Below are positions 16,816 through 25,386 of a DNA stretch of 64,000 nt, one piece after another; the first letter of the stretch is position 1; each line of letters starts with the position of its first letter. The stretch is from an uncultured Candidatus Melainabacteria bacterium (GTDB taxonomy: Bacteria; Cyanobacteriota; Vampirovibrionia; Gastranaerophilales; Gastranaerophilaceae). The stretch covers positions 124,001 to 188,000 of the forward strand of contig CAKUZD010000001.1 in NCBI GenBank assembly GCA_934718275.1, read 5' to 3'. The notes below the pieces were generated by a model. That model was given only the letters and a program-made list of their open reading frames with translations, did not search any database and was not told the origin of the DNA. The position numbers were made by a program, and so were the translations under genes.

Positions 16816-16844
16816 TTGACCTTTTTTAAAAAAAGTATTCTAAT
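16816..16844 (+). promoter_or_regulatory. glnA promoter
   Basis: TTGACC (16816-16821), a 17-nt spacer and TCTAAT (16839-16844) lie about 45 nt before the ATG, which is preceded by AAAGAGG. No GTA-N8-TAC NtcA site is present. Confidence 0.55.
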
Positions 16845-16889
16845 TAGATAGTAATTCATGGAAAGATTAGTTAGAAGAAAGAGGTCTAT

Positions 16890-18254
16890 ATGAAAGAATT
16901 CACGCATACGAGATTAGACAACAAACAATTCACAGAAGAAGATATTAAGGGCTTCATAAAAGACTATAATATCAAGTTTATTAAACTACAATTTGTCGAT
17001 ATCAACGGACAAGTGAAGAATATGACCATTCCTTCACAACATATAGAGAAAGCATTAAATAATGAAATCATGCTTGATGGTTCTTCCATAAAAGGATTTA
17101 GAAGTATTGAAACATCAGATATGTTTTTCCACCCTGACAAAAACTCATTCCAAATTTTACCTTGGCGCGGTCAGGATGGAGTAAACTCGGCAAGATTAAT
17201 TTGTGACATCTATAATGCAGATGGAACACCTTTTGAAGGTTGTCCAAGATGCAACTTGAAAAGATTAATGAAAGAGGCTGAAAAAATGGGATTTTCTATG
17301 AATATTGGCCCTGAAGCAGAATTTTTCTTATTTTCAAAAGATAAAGACGGGAATGTTACAACCACAACACAAGACAGTGCAGGGTATTATGACGTAGGTC
17401 CCGAAGATTTAGGAGAAGATGTCCGCTCTGATATTGTTTTAACATTACAAGAAATGGGATTTGATATTGAAGCATCTCATCACGAAGTTGCAGACGGGCA
17501 ACACGAAGTTGATTTTAGATATGCAGATATTCTTACTGCCGCAGACAACGTTGCAACATTTAAGGTCGCAGTAAAAGCAATTGCAGCAAGACACAACTTA
17601 CACGCAACGTTCATGCCAAAACCGATTTATGGAATTAACGGTTCGGGAATGCACTGTAACGTATCTTTGTTTAAAGATGGTAAAAATGCTTTTTATGACG
17701 AAAACGCAGAATTTCAATTATCAGATATCGCAAAATACTCAATTGGGGGAATGCTTAAACATGTGAAAAGTATTACTGCAATTTTAAATCCAACAGTAAA
17801 CAGTTTCAAACGTTTAGTTCCCGGCTATGAAGCTCCTGTATATTTAGCTTGGTCATTGGCTAACAGAAGTGCATTATTAAGAGTACCGGCTAAAAGAGGA
17901 AGCTCAACTCGTGTAGAATTACGTTCTCCGGATCCTTCTTGCAACCCATATTTAGCTTTTGCAGCGATATTGGAAGCTTGTCTTGATGGAGTTAGAAATA
18001 AAATTGACCCTCCTGCTCCCGTAGAAAGCAATATATATAAATTAACAACTAAAGAACGTAAAAAACAAAGAATAGACTCTTTACCTGGAAGTTTAGCAGA
18101 AGCGCTTGATATTTTTGATAAATCTCTTGTTTCAAGAGCCGCTTTAGGAGATCATATATTTAATGAATTCTTGTCTGCGAAAAAGAAAGAGTGGGATTCA
18201 TTTAGAACTTACGTTTCCAAATGGGAAATTGACAGATATCTTGAAAGATACTAA
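16890..18254 (+). CDS. glnA: Glutamine synthetase, type I
   Basis: A 454-residue GSI that condenses ammonia and glutamate using ATP, the main nitrogen-assimilation step. The N-terminal beta-grasp domain includes KLQFVDINGQVKNMTIP and MLDGSSIKGF. The catalytic domain has GPEAEFFLF, EVADGQHEVDFRYAD, HATFMPKPIYGINGSGMHCNVSLF, NPTVNSFKRLVPGYEAPVYLAWS and NRSALLRVPAKRG. The length fits the shorter GSI-alpha type. I see no adenylylation-site segment of the GSI-beta type (NLYDLP-like), so feedback control rather than GlnE control is likely. It has its own promoter and terminator, so it is monocistronic. Confidence 0.97.
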   Translation: MKEFTHTRLDNKQFTEEDIKGFIKDYNIKFIKLQFVDINGQVKNMTIPSQHIEKALNNEIMLDGSSIKGFRSIETSDMFFHPDKNSFQILPWRGQDGVNSARLICDIYNADGTPFEGCPRCNLKRLMKEAEKMGFSMNIGPEAEFFLFSKDKDGNVTTTTQDSAGYYDVGPEDLGEDVRSDIVLTLQEMGFDIEASHHEVADGQHEVDFRYADILTAADNVATFKVAVKAIAARHNLHATFMPKPIYGINGSGMHCNVSLFKDGKNAFYDENAEFQLSDIAKYSIGGMLKHVKSITAILNPTVNSFKRLVPGYEAPVYLAWSLANRSALLRVPAKRGSSTRVELRSPDPSCNPYLAFAAILEACLDGVRNKIDPPAPVESNIYKLTTKERKKQRIDSLPGSLAEALDIFDKSLVSRAALGDHIFNEFLSAKKKEWDSFRTYVSKWEIDRYLERY

Positions 18255-18261
18255 TAAAAGC

Positions 18262-18292
18262 AAAAAGGCTCTGTTTACAAAGAGCCTTTTTT
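18262..18292 (+). terminator. glnA terminator
   Basis: An 11-bp stem AAAAAGGCTCT/AGAGCCTTTTT with an 8-nt loop and a T-run lies 8 nt after the glnA stop. Confidence 0.9.
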
Positions 18293-18302
18293 ATTACAAA
18301 AA

Positions 18303-18331
18303 TTGCATAATAATCAAATTTTTTGTATAAT
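18303..18331 (+). promoter_or_regulatory. Promoter for leaderless mlaE-like gene
   Basis: TTGCAT (18303-18308), 17 nt, TATAAT (18326-18331), then 6 nt to the ATG at 18338. No Shine-Dalgarno is present. This is the clearest leaderless promoter in the window. Confidence 0.7.
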
Positions 18332-18337
18332 AACGAA

Positions 18338-19147
18338 ATGAGCAATTTAAAAAAATATTATAAACAATCAGCTACATATAAAGTAACAACCGGAATGTTT
18401 ACAGAATTTTATGATTTTTTGGATTCATTAGGGAAAATTGCTCTAAACGGGTTGGAAACTTTGAAATTTATTATTAAGGGCGAAATAAATTTCAAAGAAG
18501 TAATTGAGCAAAGTTACAGATTTGGAATTACTTCTTTACCTATAACACTTTCCATTGTAGGAATGACATCTATAATTGTTGCCTCACAAGTCGCACTTGA
18601 GATGGTTAAACAAGGTGGCGGAAACTTTGTCGGACTATTAATGACAATGCTTATAGTCAGAGAAGTTGGAGTTATAATGTCAGGTTTTGCAATTATATCA
18701 ATGATTGGATCTTCATTAGCCTCCGAAATTGCAACAATGCGTGTAACAGAACAAATTGATGCAATTAATGTTCTGAAAGTAAATCCTATAAAATATCTTT
18801 TTGTCCCAAGAGTAATCGCAGGCACAATAATGATGCCCCCTGTTGTTGTTATGGCTTCATTAGTTGGAGTTATTGCCGGAGCTGTCACTGCGCATTTAAC
18901 ATCCGGACTAGGTTATAGAGCTTTTTTTGATTCAGCATGGCTTGGAATATACATGAAAGACCTAGGTGTATGCCTGCTTAAAGCGATATTCTTTGGTGCA
19001 ACAATTTCTTTAGTAAGTTGTTCATGCGGATATTATGCAAAAGGTGGCGCCAAAGGAGTAGGCGAAGCAACCAATAAAGCAGTTGTATGGTCTTTTGTTG
19101 CAATTGTAATATGGGATATGATTTTTGCTATAGCTTTTTTCTTTTAA
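18338..19147 (+). CDS. mlaE: MlaE-family ABC transporter permease
   Basis: A 269-residue inner-membrane permease of the MlaE (YrbE/TTG) family, which moves phospholipids or related lipids between inner and outer membrane; in plants and cyanobacteria the TGD1 homologue serves lipid import. Characteristic segments include SYRFGITSLPITLSIVGMTSIIVASQVALEM, MLIVREVGVIMSGFAIISMIGSSLASEIATMRVTEQIDAI and PRVIAGTIMMPPVVVM. About five hydrophobic segments are seen. The ATP-binding partner follows after an 18-nt gap. The MCE-domain substrate-binding subunit is not in the window. Confidence 0.92.
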   Translation: MSNLKKYYKQSATYKVTTGMFTEFYDFLDSLGKIALNGLETLKFIIKGEINFKEVIEQSYRFGITSLPITLSIVGMTSIIVASQVALEMVKQGGGNFVGLLMTMLIVREVGVIMSGFAIISMIGSSLASEIATMRVTEQIDAINVLKVNPIKYLFVPRVIAGTIMMPPVVVMASLVGVIAGAVTAHLTSGLGYRAFFDSAWLGIYMKDLGVCLLKAIFFGATISLVSCSCGYYAKGGAKGVGEATNKAVVWSFVAIVIWDMIFAIAFFF

Positions 19148-19165
19148 AGAGGTAGAATAAACACT

Positions 19166-19891
19166 ATGAGTATAGAAGTTAAAAATTTAATAAAAACATT
19201 TGATGAAAGACGTGTTATAGACAATGTTTCATTCAATGTACAAGACGGAGAAACTCTTGCAGTTGTAGGTTTTTCAGGTTCAGGGAAAAGTACTATATTG
19301 AAACTTATTTGTGGTTTATTAAAACCTGATAGCGGAGAAATTATCACTTCAGAAGGAGATATCGCTATGGTTTTTCAATACTCTGCATTATTTGACTCTT
19401 TAACCGTTGCAGACAATATAGCATTCGCATTACACGAAAGAAAAGATTTAAGAAATAAATACACAGAAAAAGAAATTAAAAATATTGTCTCGGAAAAATT
19501 GGAATTGGTTGGACTTAAAGGCATTGAAAACCAATATCCTTCAGAATTATCCGGAGGCATGCAAAAACGTGTAAGTTTTGCACGAGCTATAGTCACAGCA
19601 CCAAAAACAATTTTATACGATGAACCAACTGCGGGATTAGACCCAATATCTTCTACATTAATTGAAAATTATATTGTTAGACTAAAAGAAGAAACTAATG
19701 CTGCATCTATTGTGGTAACCCACCAAATGTCAACAATACAAAGGACTGCAAACCGTGTAATTATGCTTTATGATGGGAAGTTGGTATATGAAGGAACACC
19801 TGAAGATATGCTTAAACAAGATACCCCTTATACAAAACAATTTGTTACAGCTTCTTTAGAAGGACCAATGCAAATGATTACAGAGAACTAA
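19166..19891 (+). CDS. mlaF: MlaF-type ABC transporter ATP-binding protein
   Basis: A 241-residue ABC ATPase with Walker A GFSGSGKST (35-43), Q-loop VFQYSALFDSLTV, signature LSGGMQKRV (128-136), Walker B ILYDEPTAGLDP (149-160) and an H-loop VVTHQ. The FQYSALFDSLTVADNIAF stretch and the GGMQKRVSFARA form are typical of Mla/TTG2A ATPases. It powers the adjacent MlaE permease. AGAGG precedes the ATG. The next gene (aminotransferase) starts 14 nt later, so the three may be cotranscribed. Confidence 0.93.
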   Translation: MSIEVKNLIKTFDERRVIDNVSFNVQDGETLAVVGFSGSGKSTILKLICGLLKPDSGEIITSEGDIAMVFQYSALFDSLTVADNIAFALHERKDLRNKYTEKEIKNIVSEKLELVGLKGIENQYPSELSGGMQKRVSFARAIVTAPKTILYDEPTAGLDPISSTLIENYIVRLKEETNAASIVVTHQMSTIQRTANRVIMLYDGKLVYEGTPEDMLKQDTPYTKQFVTASLEGPMQMITEN

Positions 19892-19905
19892 ATGAGGAAA
19901 AGAAT

Positions 19906-21156
19906 ATGGATATAGAAAAATTATTTAATGAAGAAGTAATGTCACTCGACACATACATTATGTTCAGACTAAAAGAACAAACTGCAAAACTTAAAGACGA
20001 GTTAACCGCTCGAAATAGAGCACCAATTTCATTATCAATGGGCGCACCGACTGCAAATCCGCCAAAAGCTTTGATAAACAGACTAAAAGATATTTTAGAT
20101 GAAGATGGTATTCACATGTATTCTATCCCAAAAGGAGAACCGTATTTTAGAAAAGCCATCGCAACAAGGATGAAAAATCGTTTTGGAGTTGACCTTAATC
20201 CTGAAACAGAAATTTTTTCACTTGTAGGTTCTAAAGAAGGAATTGCAAATCTTGTTCGTTTTATAACAACCCCAAAACATGAAGAATATGAAAAAGACGT
20301 TATTATGGTTCCTGATCCTTGCTATGCATCATACTTACAATTTGTAAAATGTTCCGGTGCAAAAGCATACCCTATGCCTTTGACTAAAGAAAACGACTTT
20401 AATCCTGATGTAGAAGCGATTTACAACCAAATCATTAAAGACGGTTATAAAGCAGAAAACATTAAGGCTTTATTTATCAATTATCCAAACAACCCAATGG
20501 GAATTTCTACAACTAAAGAATATGTTCAATCCGTAATTAATTTCTGCAAAAAACACAACATATTATTAGCATCAGATGCAGCTTATGCAGACCTTTACTT
20601 TGCAGAAAATGAAAAACCGTTCAGTATATTTGAACTGGAAGGTGCAAAAGATATTGGCATTGAATTTTACAGTTTTTCAAAACCTTATGCCGTTACAGGT
20701 TGGCGTTTAGGTTGGGTATGCGGAAACAAAGATGTTATTCAAAGATTTGGAAAAGGAAAATCAACCTTGGATAATGGAATTTTCAAAGCATTACAAAAAG
20801 CTTGCGCAGAGATCCTAAATTCCGAAGAAGGTGACAAATATATTGAAGAAGGTAATAAAGGTTACGCAAGAAAACAAGCTATTATGGTTAAAGGATTTAA
20901 AGAATTAGGTTGGGATATTGACGAAAAAACTGTTCCACATACAACTTTTTACCTATGGTTGCCTATTCCCAAAAAATATAATTCTGCTTTCAAATTCTGT
21001 GAAGACGTTTTGAAAAAATCCGGAGTTGTACTTGTTCCAGGAAATGCTTTTGGAGAACACGGAGAAGGATTTTTCAGATTATCTTATGTATGTTCTGATG
21101 AACAACTACAAGAAGTTATTGATAGATTTAAGGAAGATGGTTTTACTTTTGAGTAA
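19906..21156 (+). CDS. Class I/II PLP aminotransferase, LL-diaminopimelate aminotransferase-like
   Basis: A 416-residue fold-type I aminotransferase. Visible are ISLSMGAPTANPPKAL, the cofactor-binding turn SLVGSKEGIANLV, PDPCYASY, the substrate-site NYPNNPMGI, SDAAYADLYF, the PLP lysine in YSFSKPYAVTGWRLGW and the C-terminal FFRLSYV Arg. The mixture of SKEG, NYPNNP and GWR motifs fits DapL-like and aspartate/alanine aminotransferases. DapL makes LL-diaminopimelate for lysine and peptidoglycan and is common in Cyanobacteria. Substrate specificity is inferred, not shown. AGGAAA lies before the ATG. Confidence 0.8.
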   Translation: MDIEKLFNEEVMSLDTYIMFRLKEQTAKLKDELTARNRAPISLSMGAPTANPPKALINRLKDILDEDGIHMYSIPKGEPYFRKAIATRMKNRFGVDLNPETEIFSLVGSKEGIANLVRFITTPKHEEYEKDVIMVPDPCYASYLQFVKCSGAKAYPMPLTKENDFNPDVEAIYNQIIKDGYKAENIKALFINYPNNPMGISTTKEYVQSVINFCKKHNILLASDAAYADLYFAENEKPFSIFELEGAKDIGIEFYSFSKPYAVTGWRLGWVCGNKDVIQRFGKGKSTLDNGIFKALQKACAEILNSEEGDKYIEEGNKGYARKQAIMVKGFKELGWDIDEKTVPHTTFYLWLPIPKKYNSAFKFCEDVLKKSGVVLVPGNAFGEHGEGFFRLSYVCSDEQLQEVIDRFKEDGFTFE

Positions 21157-21184
21157 ACACATCTAAAATAGAACTAAGAAAATC

Positions 21185-21220
21185 TCGCGCCCAAAAATTA
21201 ATTATTGGGTGCGATTTTTT
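21185..21220 (+). terminator. Terminator after aminotransferase gene
   Basis: Stem TCGCGCCCAA/TTGGGTGCGA (one G-T pair), a 10-nt AT-rich loop and six T. Confidence 0.9.
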
Positions 21221-21276
21221 ACAAAATATTTTGAAAAATTAGTATTTTTTTGATATATTCTAAACGAGAGGGATTA

Positions 21277-23487
21277 ATGGTATTATTTTTTATTTCTTTT
21301 TTATTAATATTTTTATGCAGTTATTTTACAACAGCAATATTAACCAACGACAAATCTGTTAAAAATATTTTTTACTTTATAATATTATTTTATGCAAACA
21401 TTGTTTTTACAATGGAAATTTTATCTATGTTTTCTGCAATTACGCCAATTGGAGTTTTAATCCTAAATATTTTGTTAACGGGAATTTCAACAACATTATG
21501 GTTAAAAAAAGGAAAACCAATATTAACTTTCGACATAAAACCATTTATTCTACATTTCAAAAATGCAATTAAATCAGACAAATGTTTAATGTTTTTGCTA
21601 ATTGGTTTTATTGTTGCATTATCAACAGCTCTAATTTCGGCAATAATTTTACCTGTTAACGGAGTTGATGCAGAAGCATATCATGTTATAAGAAGTTTAT
21701 TTTGGATTTCAAATCACAATTTGGCTCATTTTACTTATGCTGATGCAAGAGCTGTTCAATTCCCTATAAACTCAGAATTAGTATATGCTTGGATAATGTT
21801 ATTTTGCAAAAAAGTTGTCTTTATAATGTTACCCTCATTTTTCGGTTATTTCCTTTCTATTGTTGGAATTTACGGCATTTTATCAATTTTAAAATATTCA
21901 ATGCGAAAGAAATTGTGGGTAATATTTATTTTATCTTCCATGATATCTGTTATGGCTCAAATGGCAACAACTGAGACAGATATAATTATTTCCGGACTAG
22001 TTTTGACATCTATTTATCTATTTTGGATTGGAATTAAAAATAATGAGAAAATTCCTGTTTATATTTCCTCTTTAGCCTTTGCACTCGCAATTGGTACAAA
22101 AACAACAAGTTTTATATTTGTAATTCCGGTAGGACTAATGTTTTTATTTTTAGGTTGGAAATACAAAAACAAAGAATTTTACAAACCATTTACTACTTTT
22201 TTAGGCTTTTCAATTATTAATTTTCTAATTTTTGCATCATATAACTACATATTAAACTTTATTGATTATGGATGTTTTATGGGAAGCAAATATATGCTTG
22301 CACAACACGAAAATATTTATGGAATACGAGGAATTATTCCACAGTTTATAAAATACTTATTTATGTTTATAGATTTTTCCGGATTCAAATGGAATCTATA
22401 CTTAGGACCGGAAGTAACACTATTAAGAGACGGATTATTACAAAATCTAAATATGGACTTTGTAAAAGATGGCATATACTCTCAAGACGAACAAGTTGCG
22501 TATTTAATAGAAACAAATATCGGATTAGGAATTTTAGGAATACTGGTATATTTACCTTGTTGGATACGTTCTCTATTTGAACCAATTTTTAAAGCTTGTA
22601 AAAAAGAAATTTATATTTTTACTTTTGGAACACTTCTTTTGTTGTGTTTATTGGTAATGTCTTATGTACTCATATATATGTCTTACAGCATAAGATTTTT
22701 TACAAGTATTTGTGTTGTTTCTGCACCTGTATTAGTTTATTCTTATCGTAAAAAGAATAAATTTTATAAAATATTAATAACATTTTTCGCATTGTTGTCA
22801 CTTATTCTTTTTTCAGGGAACTTAGCAAGCAGACCAATCTATAAAGCAATTTCATACTTCAAATCCGGCTATACCTTAAGACAAATAAGAAAAGCTGATT
22901 ATTGTTCTGCTTTAATCACATCTAAAATGAGTTATACAATTAATAACGAAAATACAAGTTCGTGTTTTTTAAGACATTTTATAAAAGAAAATGTTGATAA
23001 AAAGAATAAAATCTTATTACTTACAAATTTTCAAGACAGGGTTTTGTATACCAAAATGCTGGATTTTGAAGGCTATAATATTAACTATGACTTATTTGAA
23101 AATATTGAAAATATAGATTTGAACCAATATAATGTAATAATCTTCAGAAACCATAATCAGGAAAGCACAATTATTAATCAATACAACAAAAGAAAACCAA
23201 ATATATACTTAGGCGCAGATAACGAAATTCATTTTAGAAAAGATAATAAAAATCGTTGCTACTATCTTGATCCTCAAGGTGTTTTTGTTGATACAACACC
23301 CGACAATATATATCCATATTATTCTTCATGTGAAATAAATAATGATTATTTGAATGATAAGCAATTTAGATATGCTTACTCCGAAAAGCTAAAAATTAAC
23401 AGTAGTAGCATACTAAATCACAAATACAAACATTTGGAACCAACATATTATATTTACGAAAATATAAACAATCCAATGTTCAAATAA
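21277..23487 (+). CDS. Polytopic membrane protein, probable GT39/ArnT-like glycosyltransferase
   Basis: A 736-residue protein with roughly a dozen hydrophobic segments in the first 520 residues and a soluble C-terminal domain of about 200 residues. The first periplasmic loop has GVDAEAYHVIRSLFWISNHNLAHFTYADAR followed by FPINSELVYAW. This resembles the acidic loop and the W/R-rich region of GT39/GT83-type enzymes, which use polyprenyl-phosphate sugars. The family assignment is tentative. ATG 21277 is chosen because GAGAGGG lies just upstream; a TTG at 21250 has no ribosome site. A TGA+TATATT extended -10 precedes it. Confidence 0.65.
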   Translation: MVLFFISFLLIFLCSYFTTAILTNDKSVKNIFYFIILFYANIVFTMEILSMFSAITPIGVLILNILLTGISTTLWLKKGKPILTFDIKPFILHFKNAIKSDKCLMFLLIGFIVALSTALISAIILPVNGVDAEAYHVIRSLFWISNHNLAHFTYADARAVQFPINSELVYAWIMLFCKKVVFIMLPSFFGYFLSIVGIYGILSILKYSMRKKLWVIFILSSMISVMAQMATTETDIIISGLVLTSIYLFWIGIKNNEKIPVYISSLAFALAIGTKTTSFIFVIPVGLMFLFLGWKYKNKEFYKPFTTFLGFSIINFLIFASYNYILNFIDYGCFMGSKYMLAQHENIYGIRGIIPQFIKYLFMFIDFSGFKWNLYLGPEVTLLRDGLLQNLNMDFVKDGIYSQDEQVAYLIETNIGLGILGILVYLPCWIRSLFEPIFKACKKEIYIFTFGTLLLLCLLVMSYVLIYMSYSIRFFTSICVVSAPVLVYSYRKKNKFYKILITFFALLSLILFSGNLASRPIYKAISYFKSGYTLRQIRKADYCSALITSKMSYTINNENTSSCFLRHFIKENVDKKNKILLLTNFQDRVLYTKMLDFEGYNINYDLFENIENIDLNQYNVIIFRNHNQESTIINQYNKRKPNIYLGADNEIHFRKDNKNRCYYLDPQGVFVDTTPDNIYPYYSSCEINNDYLNDKQFRYAYSEKLKINSSSILNHKYKHLEPTYYIYENINNPMFK

Positions 23488-23502
23488 TCTTCATAAAAAA
23501 GA

Positions 23503-24768
23503 TTAAAGAGTCCAAATATAATCAACCAATTCTTTGGTAGAATAAATATCTTTAATTACTAAAAACTCCTTGCCGGTTTGTTCTTTTACATAAGTCAAAG
23601 TTTTTCCATCCAAAAACATTTCCGAATACGGTTTTAACATAACTGACGGAATAACAACCAAATCGGTATCTAAATCTTTTACTGTTCGAATTAAATCATC
23701 AGTTGTTATCAAACCGGAAACTGTTATGTCTTTCCCCCAATAATCAGATTTCACAGGATTTACCGTTACTGTTAAATTTTTTATTTTATTTAATTTTTTC
23801 GCAATTCTTTCTATAGCGTAGAGAGCAGCAAAGCCACTTGCAAATGAAATTTTGAATTTTTTATTAACAGTTTTAGGCAATTCTCTTGATTTAAAATCTT
23901 CTAAAAGCATCCTCAAAGAACCAACCCCATCATCTAATTGATTATAATTGCCATAATATTTGGCAGGCGGAATCTCTCTCTCTGCAAGCAAAAAGAACTC
24001 ATCAGAACAACAAACTCGCTTATACTTTGATGCAATATCAAGAGTTTCTTCCGCACACTTTTTATCAACTTGTTTTAAACTTTCTTCTCTAAACTGTGTA
24101 ATTCCAACAGGAACAATTGCAACCGAAAGAACCGTATTTTTCAACTCAGCTAAATCATTTAGAGTTCTTTCCAATTCTTTACCGTCATTTATCCCGGGAC
24201 AAAGAACAATTTGTGCATGAAACGGAATTTTATTTTTTCTAAACCATTGTAAATTTTCCAAAGCTTTACCTGCATTTGGATTTCTCAACATTTTTACTCT
24301 TAATTCGGGATTTGTTGTATGAACAGAAACGTAAAAAGGGCCAAGATGCATTCTTTTAATTCTATCTCTGTCTTTATCAGTTAAGTTTGTCAGAGTTATA
24401 TAAGTTCCTTGAAGATAAGATAATCTGTAATCATCATCCTTTATGTACAATGTATCTCTTAATCCTTTAGGCTGTTGATCAACAAAACAAAAAATACAAT
24501 GATTAAGACAAGGCTTTACTCTGTCAAACACAGCACTTTCAAAAACTATACCAAGTTCTTCATCAAAATCTTTTTCAAGTTCGATAACTTCAATTTCACC
24601 ATCTGTTTTTTTAACTTCCAACGTCAATAAATCCGATTTGCACAAAAAATTATAATCAATCATATCAAGCATTTTGCAATCATCAATTGATACAATTTCA
24701 TCACCTGCTTGAATTTCTAATTCTTCAGCAATAGAACCTTTTACAACCGAACTAACTATTGCGGGCAT
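23503..24768 (-). CDS. PDZ-radical SAM-DUF512 protein
   Basis: A 421-residue protein with an N-terminal PDZ-like domain (about 1-70, GSIAEELEIQAGDEIVSIDD). A radical-SAM [4Fe-4S] motif CxxxCxxC follows at Cys87, Cys91 and Cys94 (PCLNHCIFCFVDQQPKG), and the DUF512 region completes the protein. This architecture is conserved in Cyanobacteria and in clostridia-like anaerobes, and its reaction is unknown. The gene overlaps padR upstream by 17 nt; GGAGAAGGA precedes the ATG. It is one of the better taxonomic pointers to a cyanobacterial relative. Confidence 0.88.
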   Translation of the reverse strand: MPAIVSSVVKGSIAEELEIQAGDEIVSIDDCKMLDMIDYNFLCKSDLLTLEVKKTDGEIEVIELEKDFDEELGIVFESAVFDRVKPCLNHCIFCFVDQQPKGLRDTLYIKDDDYRLSYLQGTYITLTNLTDKDRDRIKRMHLGPFYVSVHTTNPELRVKMLRNPNAGKALENLQWFRKNKIPFHAQIVLCPGINDGKELERTLNDLAELKNTVLSVAIVPVGITQFREESLKQVDKKCAEETLDIASKYKRVCCSDEFFLLAEREIPPAKYYGNYNQLDDGVGSLRMLLEDFKSRELPKTVNKKFKISFASGFAALYAIERIAKKLNKIKNLTVTVNPVKSDYWGKDITVSGLITTDDLIRTVKDLDTDLVVIPSVMLKPYSEMFLDGKTLTYVKEQTGKEFLVIKDIYSTKELVDYIWTL

Positions 24769-25276
24769 TATCCTTCTCCAAACCTTCTACTAACGTGATT
24801 AAATTCGAGAATTCACACATCGCATTATCAATCACAACTTTTTGATAAAAATTTATATGATTATATTCATCGTTTAAAACATTCTGAGAAGCTGTTTTAA
24901 ACATCATCGCTCTAGATTTTACAGAAAAAAACAACCTCTTACATTCCTCAGAATTCAATGCATCTGCACAACATAACTTCACTCTTGCATTTGACAGAAA
25001 TTGCAACGGATTATCACTCAAATCTTCTAATAACAAGCGTTTCAGTTCAGAAACGCCTTTTTTTGAAATCTGATAATAAACAGATAATTTTCCACCATCA
25101 GACATCATTTTTCTATAAGTCAAACATTCTTTTTCTTCCAATCTGCGCAAAGCAGGTTTTAATGCTCCAAAACTCGGTTTTGTAAATGGTGCAAAATTTT
25201 CATCAATTCTTTTTTGCACTGCATACATAGTTAAATCTCGGTTTAATAAAACATATAAAATCAAGAGTTCAATCAT
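24752..25276 (-). CDS. PadR-family transcriptional regulator
   Basis: A 174-residue regulator with the PadR winged helix. ELLILYVLLNRDLTMYAVQKRI, PSFGALKPALRRLEEKECLTYRK and a wing SVYYQISKKGVSELKRLL cover residues 3-85. The C-terminal helices (about 100-170) form the dimerisation domain. It overlaps the DUF512 gene, so it may control that gene or respond to its product. No ribosome site is present; an extended -10 lies 6 nt before the ATG. Confidence 0.85.
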   Translation of the reverse strand: MIELLILYVLLNRDLTMYAVQKRIDENFAPFTKPSFGALKPALRRLEEKECLTYRKMMSDGGKLSVYYQISKKGVSELKRLLLEDLSDNPLQFLSNARVKLCCADALNSEECKRLFFSVKSRAMMFKTASQNVLNDEYNHINFYQKVVIDNAMCEFSNLITLVEGLEKDNARNS

Positions 25277-25282
25277 AAAATT

Positions 25283-25311
25283 AGAATACCATAAATCAAG
25301 CAGTTAAGCAA
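25283..25311 (-). promoter_or_regulatory. Promoter for leaderless padR-DUF512 unit
   Basis: On the minus strand TTGCTT (25306-25311), 17 nt, then extended -10 TGG+TATTCT (hexamer 25283-25288), then 6 nt to the ATG. Confidence 0.5.
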
Positions 25312-25386
25312 TTTTATTAATATTTTCAAGATTATATTTTTCATGATAAAATAAAACCATAGTAAGATATGTGAGGAAAAAAACTT

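Noticed and set aside
16600..16889. NtcA site or glutamine riboswitch upstream of glnA
   Set aside because: No GTA-N8-TAC palindrome and no glnA-motif core sequence could be found between the HLR1 box and the ATG.
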